NCBI GenBank assembly: GCA_038147395.1
Contig: JAYQTM010000001.1
Span: forward strand, 62,001 to 126,000
Length of the DNA: 64,000 nt
Source: Eutrophovita brisbanensis
GTDB lineage: Bacteria; Pseudomonadota; Gammaproteobacteria; Burkholderiales; Eutrophovitaceae
Direction of reading: 5' to 3'
The notes beneath the pieces were generated by a model that did no database searches, was not told where the DNA came from, and saw only the letters and a program-made list of their open reading frames with translations. Of this stretch, positions 45,748 through 54,816 are shown piece by piece (positions within the stretch are counted from its first letter, which is position 1; the number at the start of each line of letters is the position of its first letter). The translations under genes and the position numbers were made by a program.

Positions 45748-46626
45748 TTGATTACCCGTTTTAGTCTGGCTATTTTATGGCTCGTACACTTTCTTCCACG
45801 CCCAATCATCTCAGGGATCGGCGCGTCGCTTGGGATCTTGTTTTACGCTTTATCGGCGGAGAGACGTCACGTCGTCGAAAAAAATGTAGCTCTATGTTTT
45901 AAAGAAAAACCAACTCGTGAGCAAAAGCGCCTCAGGAAACGTCACTTCATCTCGCTGGGCCGGGCGATTACCGATAGTTCGATTGCCTGGTGGGGCAGCG
46001 AGGAGTCCATTCGAAAGCTAGCCTCAGTAAAAGGAAAAGAACATCTAGACCGTGCGCTGAGTGTGGGGCCTGTGATTGTGCTCGCACCACACTTTGTGGG
46101 TGTTGAAATTTTAGGAATACGGCTATCCCTCGAGGAAAATGCACAATCGATGTACAGTCAGCAAAAAGACCCTGTTTTAAACCAATTCTTGATCTCGAAA
46201 CGCTCCAGATTCCGCGACATTCGACTGTTCTCGCGGCAAGAAGGTATCAAGAATATCGTGCGATCACTCAAAGCCCGGCTACCACTTTTTTTTCTACCGG
46301 ACATGGACTTTGGTCCAAGGGATGCAGCATTTGTACCTTTTTTTGGCGTGCCAGCTGCGACAATCAATGCGGTGCCGAGGCTCGCGATGCTGACTAATGC
46401 CCGAATTGTTCCCGTTACAATACGTCAAACGGGAGCCAAGTCACCCTATCGGATTCAATTTTTTGAGGCGTGGGACAATTATCCAACTGGGGATTCAGCG
46501 TTGGATACTCGACGCATGAACGCATTTATTGAGGACCAAGTAATTCAGATGCCCGAGCAATATTACTGGGTGCACAAACGATTCAAAACGAGACCTGACG
46601 GGCAGCCCTCCCTCTATGAGCAGTAA
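45748..46626 (+). CDS. Second LpxL/LpxM-family lipid A acyltransferase
   Basis: A 292-aa paralogue of the previous gene, starting at TTG. Hydrophobic N-terminus (SLAILWLVHFLPRP), catalytic HX4E in APHFVGVE, SQQKDPVLN and FFLPDMDFGPRDAAFVPFFG are visible. It probably adds the second secondary acyl chain to lipid A. The two genes together set the acyl pattern of lipopolysaccharide exported through LptD. Confidence 0.87.
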   Translation: MITRFSLAILWLVHFLPRPIISGIGASLGILFYALSAERRHVVEKNVALCFKEKPTREQKRLRKRHFISLGRAITDSSIAWWGSEESIRKLASVKGKEHLDRALSVGPVIVLAPHFVGVEILGIRLSLEENAQSMYSQQKDPVLNQFLISKRSRFRDIRLFSRQEGIKNIVRSLKARLPLFFLPDMDFGPRDAAFVPFFGVPAATINAVPRLAMLTNARIVPVTIRQTGAKSPYRIQFFEAWDNYPTGDSALDTRRMNAFIEDQVIQMPEQYYWVHKRFKTRPDGQPSLYEQ

Positions 46627-46650
46627 CATGATGAGCCAATCAACCACCAT

Positions 46651-47178
46651 ATGATTGAACGCTACGACATCAGCGTCGCGGAAGTGTCCCTCGAAGACAA
46701 GGAAACTATCTGTCGTTTAGCCCAGGAAATTTGGTACTTACACTACCCAGGGGTGATTACAGTCGCTCAAATTAATTACATGCTTGGGCAACGTTACACA
46801 ACTTCAGCGATCGAATTATCCGGCGAGAACTCGGATAGCTGGTGGCTCAAAGTACTGGTAGATCAAGCAATCCAGGGATTCGCCCACTTTGAATTCAGCA
46901 GGTCCTTAGATAAGGCCAAGCTTGACAAACTATATGTCCATCCCCGCGCTCATCGAATAGGCTGTGCACGCAAATTATTGGACTATGCCGAGCATCAACT
47001 CTCAAAAAGTGGCATCGAACACATTACACTTCAAGTCAATAAAGGCAATGTGGGATCAATCAAGTGCTACGAGCGTTTAGGGTACTCAAAGGTGGAGGAT
47101 ATCGTGGTCGATATCGGTAATGGATATGTGATGGACGATTTCATCATGTCAAAAAAAGTCGAACGGTCGTTAACATGA
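46651..47178 (+). CDS. GNAT-family N-acetyltransferase
   Basis: A 175-aa GNAT. Motif A is LDKLYVHPRAHRIGCARKLLDYAE, with the R-x-x-G-x-A pyrophosphate loop for acetyl-CoA; NKGNVGSIKCYERLGY is motif B. Substrate unknown. It overlaps dapF by four bases, so it is translated with it. It intrudes between the acyltransferase pair and dapF, which are usually adjacent in betaproteobacteria. Confidence 0.85.
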   Translation: MIERYDISVAEVSLEDKETICRLAQEIWYLHYPGVITVAQINYMLGQRYTTSAIELSGENSDSWWLKVLVDQAIQGFAHFEFSRSLDKAKLDKLYVHPRAHRIGCARKLLDYAEHQLSKSGIEHITLQVNKGNVGSIKCYERLGYSKVEDIVVDIGNGYVMDDFIMSKKVERSLT

Positions 47179-48023
47179 GCTTTAAATTCACAAAAATGGA
47201 AGGGGCGGGTAACGACTTCATCGTGATTGACGCGACGACAAACCCCTTTAGTCTGCGACCATCACTCATCAAACGACTGTCAGACCGTCATTTTGGAATC
47301 GGCTTCGACCAGCTTCTCGTCGTAGAAAAGAGCCAGCGAAAAGACGTTGACTTCGCATACCGCATTTACAATTCCGATGGCGGCGAGGTGAACCAATGTG
47401 GAAACGGCGCTCGGTGCTTCGCAAAATTTGTCTATGAAAAAAAACTCACGAACAAGACAGAGATCGTCGTTGAGACACGATCGGGACTGATCAAACCAAA
47501 ACTAGAAAATGATGGCGAGGTCAGTGTCGACATGGGGGTGCCTCTATTTTCACCCAAAGATATTCCACTAAATGTTGATCAACAACAAAACACCTATCGG
47601 CTGACACTCAACGACCGAGATATGGAGTTTGGCAGCGTGTCAATGGGTAATCCACATGCGATATTTTTTACGGCAAACCTAGGGACGACCCCTGTTTCCG
47701 AGTGGGGGCCACTACTGGAAAGTCACCCCACGTTTCCAGAGCGTGCGAACATCAGCTTCGTTCAAGTGACCTCCCGCAACCAACTCAAAATGCGCGTCTG
47801 GGAAAGGGGCGCTGGAGAAACATTAGCCTGTGGCACTGCAGCCTGCGCCGCTGTCGTGTTCGGAATCAAAGAAGACCTCCTAGACAGAGCGTGTGATGTC
47901 TCACTCCCCGGGGGCGTGCTTAACGTTTCTTGGACGGGTGATGATCAATCGGTTTTTCTCAAAGGACCTGCAACAACAGTGTTTGAAGGAACGATTGACT
48001 CTCGGTATATCGAAAATGAATGA
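47175..48023 (+). CDS. dapF: Diaminopimelate epimerase
   Basis: A 282-aa PLP-independent racemase converting LL- to meso-diaminopimelate for lysine and peptidoglycan. MEGAGNDFIVIDA is the N-terminal signature; the two catalytic cysteines lie in NQCGNGARC and LACGTAACA. Full length. It feeds the meso-DAP chemistry that Mpl also depends on. The stop overlaps the DUF484 start by eight bases. Confidence 0.97.
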   Translation: MSFKFTKMEGAGNDFIVIDATTNPFSLRPSLIKRLSDRHFGIGFDQLLVVEKSQRKDVDFAYRIYNSDGGEVNQCGNGARCFAKFVYEKKLTNKTEIVVETRSGLIKPKLENDGEVSVDMGVPLFSPKDIPLNVDQQQNTYRLTLNDRDMEFGSVSMGNPHAIFFTANLGTTPVSEWGPLLESHPTFPERANISFVQVTSRNQLKMRVWERGAGETLACGTAACAAVVFGIKEDLLDRACDVSLPGGVLNVSWTGDDQSVFLKGPATTVFEGTIDSRYIENE

Positions 48024-48651
48024 TACGGACGCCGTAGACCACATACTGAATAACCCCAGTATATGGTCAGAATATCCAGAGCTACTGGCAAAAGCACAAC
48101 GGGTGTTAGCCGAAACTGACAGTAACCAAAAAGTCGTCTCGCTATCCGATCGACAGGTTCCTAAATTGCAGCAGCGTATTCGACGTCTCGAGAGTGAAAT
48201 GGTCGCGTTTATCGATAACAGCCGCGATAACGGAGCTCTATGGAATTCTCTACTAAAAGCAACGCTTGAATGCAGTGCGGTACCAACCCATTCAAGATCA
48301 CTCGAGTTGATTGAAACAACACTTAAATCACAGCTTAATGTCGAGCATTGTCAAATCCATTTACCCACAGATGAGCTCTCTTCCGCCCACAAGCTCAATG
48401 ACGATCAAGATGAACCCTTAAAACCCGTGACAAAAATTACATTTTTGTCTGGTGTGCCCGACGAGTTACGTGGATTTTTCGAAGTCAATCACTGGGAGTC
48501 TATTGTAATGATTCCGATCGCTAAAAATAGCAGGCACGGGTTCGTGTCGTTCGCGTCCTCGAACCCCAACAAGTATACGGCTGAGACCGACACAGAATTC
48601 CTAGAAAAAATTGGCATTGTGGTTACAGAACTTCTCATTCCTGGCAATTAA
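48016..48651 (+). CDS. DUF484 family protein
   Basis: A 211-aa protein of the DUF484 family, usually between dapF and xerC. HILNNPSIWSEYPELLAK at the N-terminus and SLSDRQVPKLQQRIRRLESEM (coiled-coil-like) are typical, followed by a GAF-like domain. The function is not established. I chose ATG 48016 (MNDTDAVD) because the earlier in-frame start runs inside dapF without family similarity. Confidence 0.88.
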   Translation: MNDTDAVDHILNNPSIWSEYPELLAKAQRVLAETDSNQKVVSLSDRQVPKLQQRIRRLESEMVAFIDNSRDNGALWNSLLKATLECSAVPTHSRSLELIETTLKSQLNVEHCQIHLPTDELSSAHKLNDDQDEPLKPVTKITFLSGVPDELRGFFEVNHWESIVMIPIAKNSRHGFVSFASSNPNKYTAETDTEFLEKIGIVVTELLIPGN

Positions 48652-48672
48652 TATCAAGAACCTGTCAAACCG

Positions 48673-49569
48673 ATGACGCACAACATGGAAAACGCAAAAA
48701 ACGCGTATTTCACACACCTTGAGACTGAACGACGAATGTCTCCCAACACCATCGGGAGCTACAAACGAGATCTTCAAACTTTATCAAACGCGTTTCATGA
48801 CTCCTTGGATGCCGTAGAAACACACGATATTCGTCGACTAGTTGCTCGCCTTCACGCATCCGGATTGAGTGGTAAAACGTTATCCAGAATGTTGTCTTCA
48901 TGGAGGGGATTCTTCCGTTTTTTAACCGAACGCTTCCAATACAAAAATAATCCATGTGTCGGTATACGCGCCCCCAAAACGGCCAAACGTTTACCCGACA
49001 CCTTGACGCCAGATGAAATCACCAAGCTATTAGAATTGGCGACCGATGATGAACGATCGTCGCGAGACTGGGCCATGTTTGAACTGTTTTACTCATCAGG
49101 GCTGAGAGTATCTGAATTGGCAACATTAAAATTCTTGGACTTAGATTTAAAGGATCACACTGTACGCGTCACTGGTAAAGGGAATAAAACTCGGGTAGTC
49201 CCCATTGGACGAAAAGCTGTCGATGCGATCAATCATTGGCTGCATATCCGAGAGGCTGCGGGTCGGGGAATTATCAAATTTCTATTCCCGAATAACCAAG
49301 GTGAACCGCTGAGTGTCCGGACAATACAATACCGCCTCACTTATTGGTCAAAAAAACAAGGTCTTCCACAAAACGTCCACCCACACATGCTGCGGCACTC
49401 GTTTGCATCACATATTCTTCAATCAAGCGGCGATTTGCGATCCATACAGGAAATGCTCGGGCACGCGAATATATCGACCACTCAGGTATATACACACCTA
49501 GACTGGCAGCATCTCGCACAAACATATGACAACGCACACCCCAGAGCGAAACGTAAAGAGAACAACTAA
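48673..49569 (+). CDS. xerC: Tyrosine recombinase XerC
   Basis: A 298-aa site-specific recombinase that with XerD resolves chromosome dimers at dif. The catalytic set is intact: Arg in SSGLRVSELATL, Lys in TGKGNKTRVVPIG, HMLRHSFASH with His and Arg, LGHANISTTQVYTH with His and the nucleophile Tyr. An N-terminal SAM-like core-binding domain is present. Being chromosomal in the dapF-DUF484 context, it is housekeeping and not an integrase of a mobile element. Confidence 0.95.
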   Translation: MTHNMENAKNAYFTHLETERRMSPNTIGSYKRDLQTLSNAFHDSLDAVETHDIRRLVARLHASGLSGKTLSRMLSSWRGFFRFLTERFQYKNNPCVGIRAPKTAKRLPDTLTPDEITKLLELATDDERSSRDWAMFELFYSSGLRVSELATLKFLDLDLKDHTVRVTGKGNKTRVVPIGRKAVDAINHWLHIREAAGRGIIKFLFPNNQGEPLSVRTIQYRLTYWSKKQGLPQNVHPHMLRHSFASHILQSSGDLRSIQEMLGHANISTTQVYTHLDWQHLAQTYDNAHPRAKRKENN

Positions 49570-49589
49570 CGCAAAATGCATCAAATCAG

Positions 49590-50219
49590 ATGTTAAACCT
49601 GATACTCGTTCGCCACGGCGAGACTGACTGGAACCATGAACAGCGCATTCAAGGGCAACTTGACATCCCGCTAAATAAAAACGGTACCAAGCAAGCGCGC
49701 GCCGTCTTTTCCAAACTAAAAAAGGAACCGATTGACGCAATCTTTAGTAGCGATCTAACGCGAGCAATGGAGACAGTGGCGCCATTCAAGCAACTAGGCT
49801 TTTCGATTAATCTTGATTCAAATCTGCGAGAGCGATCACTGGGCATGCTGGAAGGACTCTGCGTCAAGGAAGCCGTGGAGCTAATGCCAGAGGACCTGCG
49901 TGCCTTTCAAACTCGATCTTACACTGTTACTCCCAAAAATAGCGAATCAATGTCAGCATTTGAAAAGCGTATTCGCGTGTTTCTGAGTAAAATCTCCGAG
50001 ACATACGAGAGGGGCAATATACTCGCGGTGACTCATGGCGGTGTGATTGACGTTGTTTGGAGAATCGCAAACAATATTTCGCCTACAGATCCTGTAAAAC
50101 CGACCGTGACAAATGGATCAATCCATCGGCTCCAACTGATCAACAACGGAGGCGTCGTGATCGAAAATTTTAACGATGTCGATCACATGAAGGCGATGAG
50201 TCACTTAGATGACGTCTGA
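49590..50219 (+). CDS. Histidine phosphatase family protein (GpmB/CobC-like)
   Basis: A 209-aa protein with the phosphoglycerate-mutase superfamily motif LVRHGETDWN (His nucleophile) and GQLDIPLN; ILAVTHGGVIDVV holds the second catalytic His. It could be a phosphoglycerate mutase-like or alpha-ribazole phosphatase-like enzyme; the substrate cannot be inferred. It starts 20 bp after xerC. Confidence 0.85.
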   Translation: MLNLILVRHGETDWNHEQRIQGQLDIPLNKNGTKQARAVFSKLKKEPIDAIFSSDLTRAMETVAPFKQLGFSINLDSNLRERSLGMLEGLCVKEAVELMPEDLRAFQTRSYTVTPKNSESMSAFEKRIRVFLSKISETYERGNILAVTHGGVIDVVWRIANNISPTDPVKPTVTNGSIHRLQLINNGGVVIENFNDVDHMKAMSHLDDV

Positions 50220-50262
50220 GACGATGCCAATTTAATACGATAATTTAGGAAACTAAAACACG

Positions 50263-50805
50263 ATGAAAGTTGAAATGCACGGCACGACGATTATTTCTGT
50301 GCGTAAGGGAAATCAAGTTGCCATCGGCGGTGACGGACAAGTGACGCTCGGCAACTGCGTCATGAAAGGGACGGCGAAAAAAGTGAGGAAGTTATACCAA
50401 AATAAAATCCTCGCCGGTTTTGCGGGAGGCACTGCCGATGCCTTCACGCTGTTTGAACGCTTCGAGGCAAAACTTGAAAAATATCAAGGTCACCTTTTGC
50501 GCTCAGCCGTGGAGCTCGCGAAAGACTGGAGAACTGATAGGATGCTTCGCCGCCTCGAAGCGATGCTTGCTGTAGCTGATCTTGAAACATCTCTCATCAT
50601 TACGGGTAATGGCGACGTCGTAGAACCGGAAGACGGCTTGATCGCAATTGGAAGTGGTGGATCATTTGCGCAAGCTGCCGCCAAAGCCCTTCTTCTACAC
50701 TCCGATCAAAATGCAGAGACGATCGTGAAAACCGCGCTGACTATTGCTGGAGATATTTGCATCTACACGAATCAAAATCATTCGATAGAAACACTCAACG
50801 ATTAA
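50263..50805 (+). CDS. hslV: ATP-dependent protease subunit HslV
   Basis: A 180-aa proteasome-like threonine protease. A short propeptide MKVEMHG precedes the expected catalytic Thr8 (GTTIISVRKG), a form seen in betaproteobacterial HslV; E. coli cleaves only Met. IGGDGQVTLGN and the C-terminal family blocks are present. It forms the proteolytic core capped by HslU encoded immediately downstream. Confidence 0.96.
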   Translation: MKVEMHGTTIISVRKGNQVAIGGDGQVTLGNCVMKGTAKKVRKLYQNKILAGFAGGTADAFTLFERFEAKLEKYQGHLLRSAVELAKDWRTDRMLRRLEAMLAVADLETSLIITGNGDVVEPEDGLIAIGSGGSFAQAAAKALLLHSDQNAETIVKTALTIAGDICIYTNQNHSIETLND

Positions 50806-50819
50806 AAGAAACAAAAATC

Positions 50820-52151
50820 ATGTCAGAAATGAACCCACAGGAAATTGTCCATGAACTCGATAAACACATCGTTGGACAACATCCAGCAAAAAGAGCCGTA
50901 GCCATCGCACTTCGAAATCGATGGAGACGCAAACAAGTCGAAGAGCCACTCCGACAAGAGATAACGCCAAAAAATATTTTAATGATTGGCCCAACCGGTG
51001 TGGGAAAAACTGAGATCGCACGGAGACTAGCAAAGTTATCTGACGCTCCCTTCATCAAAGTAGAAGCAACTAAATTTACGGAAGTAGGTTACGTCGGAAA
51101 AGATGTTGAATCTATCGTTAGAGATTTAATTGAAACAGCGATCAAGCAAACGAGAGAAAAAGAGACGGCTAGGTTACGGCACCACGCCGAGGACCTCGCT
51201 GAAGAGCGCGTGTTAGACACACTCTTACCAACAGCACGATCAACAGACCAGTCCGAATCGAACAACGCCACAGAGTCGACCACGCGTCAAAAATTCAGGA
51301 AACGCTTGCGTGAAGGAGAGCTGGACGACAAAGAAATAGAAATTGATGTCGCCCAGGCCAGTGCCCAAATGGAAATACTCGCCCCCCCTGGGATGGAAGA
51401 TTTGACATCGCAAATCCAAGGTATGTTTCAAAACATGGGATCAGGAAAAAGCGTCAAAAAGAAAATGAAAATTAAAGACGCTCTCAAGATTCTTATTGAT
51501 GAGGAAGCCAATAAACTCATCAACGATGATGAAATCAAACTTAATGCCGTGTCGAATGCGGAAGAAAACGGCATCGTATTTTTAGACGAGATCGACAAAA
51601 TTGCAGGCCGCCACGAAGGTAGTGGCGCAGAGGTATCGCGACAAGGGGTTCAAAGAGATTTATTGCCTCTTGTTGAAGGAACGACCGTGACGACAAAGTA
51701 TGGCATGGTTAAAACGGACCACATCTTATTTATTGGAAGTGGGGCGTTTCATCTCTCCAAGCCATCTGATTTAATTCCAGAGTTGCAAGGCCGGTTCCCA
51801 ATACGCGTCGAGCTAACAAGCCTGAGTGTCGAAGATTTTGAACGAATACTGACGGCAACGGATGCGTGCCTGTGCAAACAGTATGAGGCATTACTCAAAG
51901 CCGAAGATGTCCATCTGGAATTTACAGATGATGGTATTCGGCGAATCGCAGAAATCGCCTGGCACGTCAATGAAAAGACCGAAAATATCGGCGCACGACG
52001 TCTCTACACCGTCATGGAAAAACTGCTCGAGGACCTGTCGTTTGACGCCTTCAAAAAAACGGGTGAGACTATCAAAATTGATGTCGATTACGTGAACACT
52101 CGACTGAACGATTTATCAGAGAGCGAAGACCTTGCCAGATACGTTTTATGA
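50820..52151 (+). CDS. hslU: HslU ATPase/unfoldase of the HslUV protease
   Basis: A 443-aa AAA+ unfoldase. Walker A GPTGVGKTEIA, pore-loop GYVGKDVE, Walker B IVFLDEIDK, an intermediate domain of about 100 residues, and ENIGARRLYTVMEKLLEDLSF as the sensor/C-terminal region. ATG 50820 (MSEMNPQE) matches the family start; an earlier in-frame start would overlap hslV. It unfolds misfolded proteins and heat-shock substrates for HslV. Confidence 0.97.
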   Translation: MSEMNPQEIVHELDKHIVGQHPAKRAVAIALRNRWRRKQVEEPLRQEITPKNILMIGPTGVGKTEIARRLAKLSDAPFIKVEATKFTEVGYVGKDVESIVRDLIETAIKQTREKETARLRHHAEDLAEERVLDTLLPTARSTDQSESNNATESTTRQKFRKRLREGELDDKEIEIDVAQASAQMEILAPPGMEDLTSQIQGMFQNMGSGKSVKKKMKIKDALKILIDEEANKLINDDEIKLNAVSNAEENGIVFLDEIDKIAGRHEGSGAEVSRQGVQRDLLPLVEGTTVTTKYGMVKTDHILFIGSGAFHLSKPSDLIPELQGRFPIRVELTSLSVEDFERILTATDACLCKQYEALLKAEDVHLEFTDDGIRRIAEIAWHVNEKTENIGARRLYTVMEKLLEDLSFDAFKKTGETIKIDVDYVNTRLNDLSESEDLARYVL

Positions 52152-52176
52152 TCAATAACCCATGAGGAACAGACCA

Positions 52177-52659
52177 ATGAAAAAAACAGTACTTAACCTT
52201 ATCTTTAGTTTTTTTGCAGTGAGCGCACTCCAAGCCCAGGCGGTTGAAATGCGACCTGTCATGACTCTTGATCTCGCAAAAAAAATGGCTCTCGCTTGCG
52301 AAGAAAAAGCCATTCAGGAGGGCTGGAAACTAAACATAGCCATCATGGATAACGGCGGAAATTTAGTCTACTTTGAGCGCATGGATCGAGCATTCCTAAA
52401 GAGCATCGACATCGCTATTTTGAAAGCTGAAACCTCTGCAGGGTTTCCATTTTCAACCAAAGTGCTTGAAGAAATCGCGGCAACAAGAGTCCCTGGCATT
52501 GCTCACGTTCCAGGCATTGCAACCTTTGAAGGTGGTCTACCCGTTAAAACGGCAAGCGGCGAGCACATTGGGTCAATCGGTGTCTCCGGTGCAAAAGCAC
52601 ATGAAGACGGCATCTGCGCTCAAGCGGCAATTGATGCGGTAGCAGAAGACCTCAAGTAA
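52177..52659 (+). CDS. Secreted GlcG/HbpS-like protein
   Basis: A 160-aa protein of the GlcG/HbpS (DUF336) family with a Sec signal peptide (MKKTVLNLIFSFFAVSALQAQA). Family blocks: IAIMDNGGNLVYFERMD and GLPVKTASGEHIGSIGVSGA. Members have been linked to haem binding and glycolate utilisation, but the role is unsettled. I chose ATG 52177 with GAGGAA upstream. It is convergent with larB, with five bases between the stops. Confidence 0.85.
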   Translation: MKKTVLNLIFSFFAVSALQAQAVEMRPVMTLDLAKKMALACEEKAIQEGWKLNIAIMDNGGNLVYFERMDRAFLKSIDIAILKAETSAGFPFSTKVLEEIAATRVPGIAHVPGIATFEGGLPVKTASGEHIGSIGVSGAKAHEDGICAQAAIDAVAEDLK

Positions 52660-52663
52660 AAAA

Positions 52664-53332
52664 TCAAAGTTTTGTGCCGTGGCTCAATATTCTGAGCGCG
52701 GCACAAGCAGCGCCATATCCATTATCGATGTTTGTGACGGTCAACCCTGAGGAACAACTGGATAGCATCGACTTCAGCGCAGATTCTCCACCCTTCGCAA
52801 CGCCATAACCAACCGACGTCGGCACTCCAATAATTGGCTGACTCACCAACCCGCCCAGGACTGTTGGAAGAGCAGCATCCATGCCTGCCACCACGATCAA
52901 CACATCGGATTTTTGAATATCACTGAGTCGTTCCATGAGTCTCCATAGACCGGCCACACCCACATCAGCAACCTCTCTCGGGGCGTGACCGTAGTATCTC
53001 AATGTCCTTGCCGCTTCTCGTGCGACCCCTGCGTCCGAGGTGCCAGCAGAAATTATTGCGACGCGGTTTTCATCGCGCGAGTCATGTGCCTGACCAAATA
53101 TTGCCGTTTGGGATAGTTCGTCGTAATCCAAGTCAAAACTCTGAATCTCCGTAATCGCCGCGTGCGTCTCGCGATTTAACCGCGTTAACAAAAAACTCTG
53201 TTGTTTCGATTTTGCCTGCGTCAATATTTCTACTATGTGGTCTGCCGTTTTTCCCTCACAAAATATCGCCTCTTCAAGTCCAATGCGCTGGCCACGATCA
53301 AAATCTAATTTAATATCTGATGAACGAGTCAT
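52664..53332 (-). CDS. larB: Nickel-pincer cofactor biosynthesis protein LarB
   Basis: A 222-aa LarB, related to the PurE AIR-carboxylase fold. It converts nicotinic acid adenine dinucleotide to pyridinium-3,5-biscarboxylic acid mononucleotide, the first step to the nickel-pincer nucleotide (NPN). Visible: LDFDRGQRIGLEEAIFCEGKT, NRVAIISAGTSDAGVAREA, VVAGMDAALPTVLGGLV and PIIGVPTSVGYG. It overlaps larE by four bases and ends the lar operon. Confidence 0.93.
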   Translation of the reverse strand: MTRSSDIKLDFDRGQRIGLEEAIFCEGKTADHIVEILTQAKSKQQSFLLTRLNRETHAAITEIQSFDLDYDELSQTAIFGQAHDSRDENRVAIISAGTSDAGVAREAARTLRYYGHAPREVADVGVAGLWRLMERLSDIQKSDVLIVVAGMDAALPTVLGGLVSQPIIGVPTSVGYGVAKGGESALKSMLSSCSSGLTVTNIDNGYGAACAALRILSHGTKL

Positions 53333-54171
53333 GCTACCTCCGTGGTAGAACTTGGTTTCACGTGGATAAATGCACTACCGACCGAGTAATAATCGATACT
53401 CACCTTGTTTGAAAGCTCATTATCGGAAAATATCTGTTTAACTTGATCAATCAGTTGTCCCTTCGCTAAATCGTCGAGCCCGTCCAATGTGTTGGCATCC
53501 AACTCAATCGTGATTCCCGTCGAGCGAACTCGACACCTGACTGCAGAGGGGTTTCCGCCGAGATATTCCTTGACGCAACGCTCAGCGTTGTTAATTAATG
53601 GAAGCACCCTGGAATCAATTCGAATACCCGTCTCTACCCGACTTGATAAACAAGGAGACGCGGGCAAATCAGCCAAATGACCAAGTCCGACCGACGTGGC
53701 AATCTCACGAACGATGCGTTTAGAGATCTGAGACTCGACAAAGGGGTGTCTGACCTGCGCTTTTTCGGCGGCATTTAATCCAGGTCGATAATCACCGATG
53801 TCATCTAAATTAGCCCCCGAAAGAATTTGCCGATTCGTTCGAGACGCGATACTGTCGTATAGGTTCGTTTTACAAAAAAAACAACGGTTCACCGGGTTGG
53901 CCAAGTAATCCTCATCTAAAAACTCACCCGCATCGATAACATTTAATCGCCACCCTCGATCAATCGCGAGTTTCTTTGTCCGTTCTGTTGCCTCGGGTGG
54001 CACAGCGGGAGATACCGCATGAAATAATTCGACGTCAAGGTCATTCACGCTTTCCGCTACCGCCGCTAACGTGAGGCTGTCAATTCCACCACTGACTGCG
54101 ATCGCCACAGCGTTCATTTGCATGAGCTGCTCGGTCAACCGCTTCATGTGCAGTTTCGTATCGACGCTCAT
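53329..54171 (-). CDS. larE: NPN sulfur transferase LarE
   Basis: A 280-aa PP-loop sulfur transferase: SGGIDS at residues 27-32. It adenylates the pyridinium dicarboxylate intermediate and transfers sulfur twice. Cys97 and Cys100 (NRCFFCK) and Cys174 (SPCLSSR) are present. Three-Cys LarE proteins such as that of Thermotoga are reported to bind a [4Fe-4S] cluster and act catalytically, unlike the single-Cys sacrificial enzyme of L. plantarum, so I infer the cluster type here. It overlaps larC and larB by four bases. Confidence 0.93.
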   Translation of the reverse strand: MSVDTKLHMKRLTEQLMQMNAVAIAVSGGIDSLTLAAVAESVNDLDVELFHAVSPAVPPEATERTKKLAIDRGWRLNVIDAGEFLDEDYLANPVNRCFFCKTNLYDSIASRTNRQILSGANLDDIGDYRPGLNAAEKAQVRHPFVESQISKRIVREIATSVGLGHLADLPASPCLSSRVETGIRIDSRVLPLINNAERCVKEYLGGNPSAVRCRVRSTGITIELDANTLDGLDDLAKGQLIDQVKQIFSDNELSNKVSIDYYSVGSAFIHVKPSSTTEVA

Positions 54172-54816
54172 TTCAACTGCTCGTTAGGGCTTTCTACCAG
54201 AGCCTCTCGACGAATGGCTTCACGCTCGCGATGCCCTCGAACTCCCTCGAGTGAGGAAACCTCAACCTTTCCATCCCATTGATCGTCGTCAGCTCGCGAT
54301 ACCAATTTGATGTCGACCATATGACCGTCAACATTAACCGTCGTCTGTTCTCGACTCAGTGTGACTCTCCGTAGCGTCTGATAACGAAGGCCTATGGTAG
54401 TTGTTTCTAAAAAGCACGCTCTGAATACTTCATCAACTCTATCAACCTGGGCAAGCACTCGAACGGTGATGCCAATGCGGTTTTTTTTACCAGTAAATGA
54501 CGTTTGAACGACATCTAAGACCGTATCGATCGCCCGAATGTGATCCAATCCAATCGCTAAATCCTCTGGAGACTGATCGTCGATATCAAACTCGATTTGT
54601 ATCACGGTATCGCCATCATGATCGCTCTTACCCGTTAAAACGAGCAATCTGACAACGTTACTCTTTCCTGTTAACGTCCGTGTACCAAAACCAATGCCTG
54701 ACCCGGCCAGAGTTCCTGCCGGCATCACACCCTGTTGTGTTGGTTTCAAATAATTCAGGATTGCCGCACCAGTTGGGGTGATCCGCTCACCCCCAATTCC
54801 ATCATCATAAAACTCG
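54168..54816 (-). CDS. larC: LarC, C-terminal segment read after +1 frameshift
   Basis: The second part of LarC, in the +1 frame relative to the N-terminal segment. Reading from GAG at 54815 gives EFYDDGIGGERITPTGAAI, exactly the conserved LarC block, then the C-terminal nickel-insertion domain (GIGFGTRTL, FETT-like CFLETTTIGLRYQ, VSSLEGVRGHRER). The frame is open upstream to a TGA at about 54835, so no independent start is needed. Fusion with the upstream segment gives about 396 aa, the normal length for LarC, which installs nickel using CTP. Confidence 0.88.

Noticed and set aside
48673..49569. Tyrosine recombinase as a sign of a mobile element
   Set aside because: It sits in the usual chromosomal dapF-DUF484-xerC context and shows XerC motifs; no attachment repeats or cargo genes are seen.
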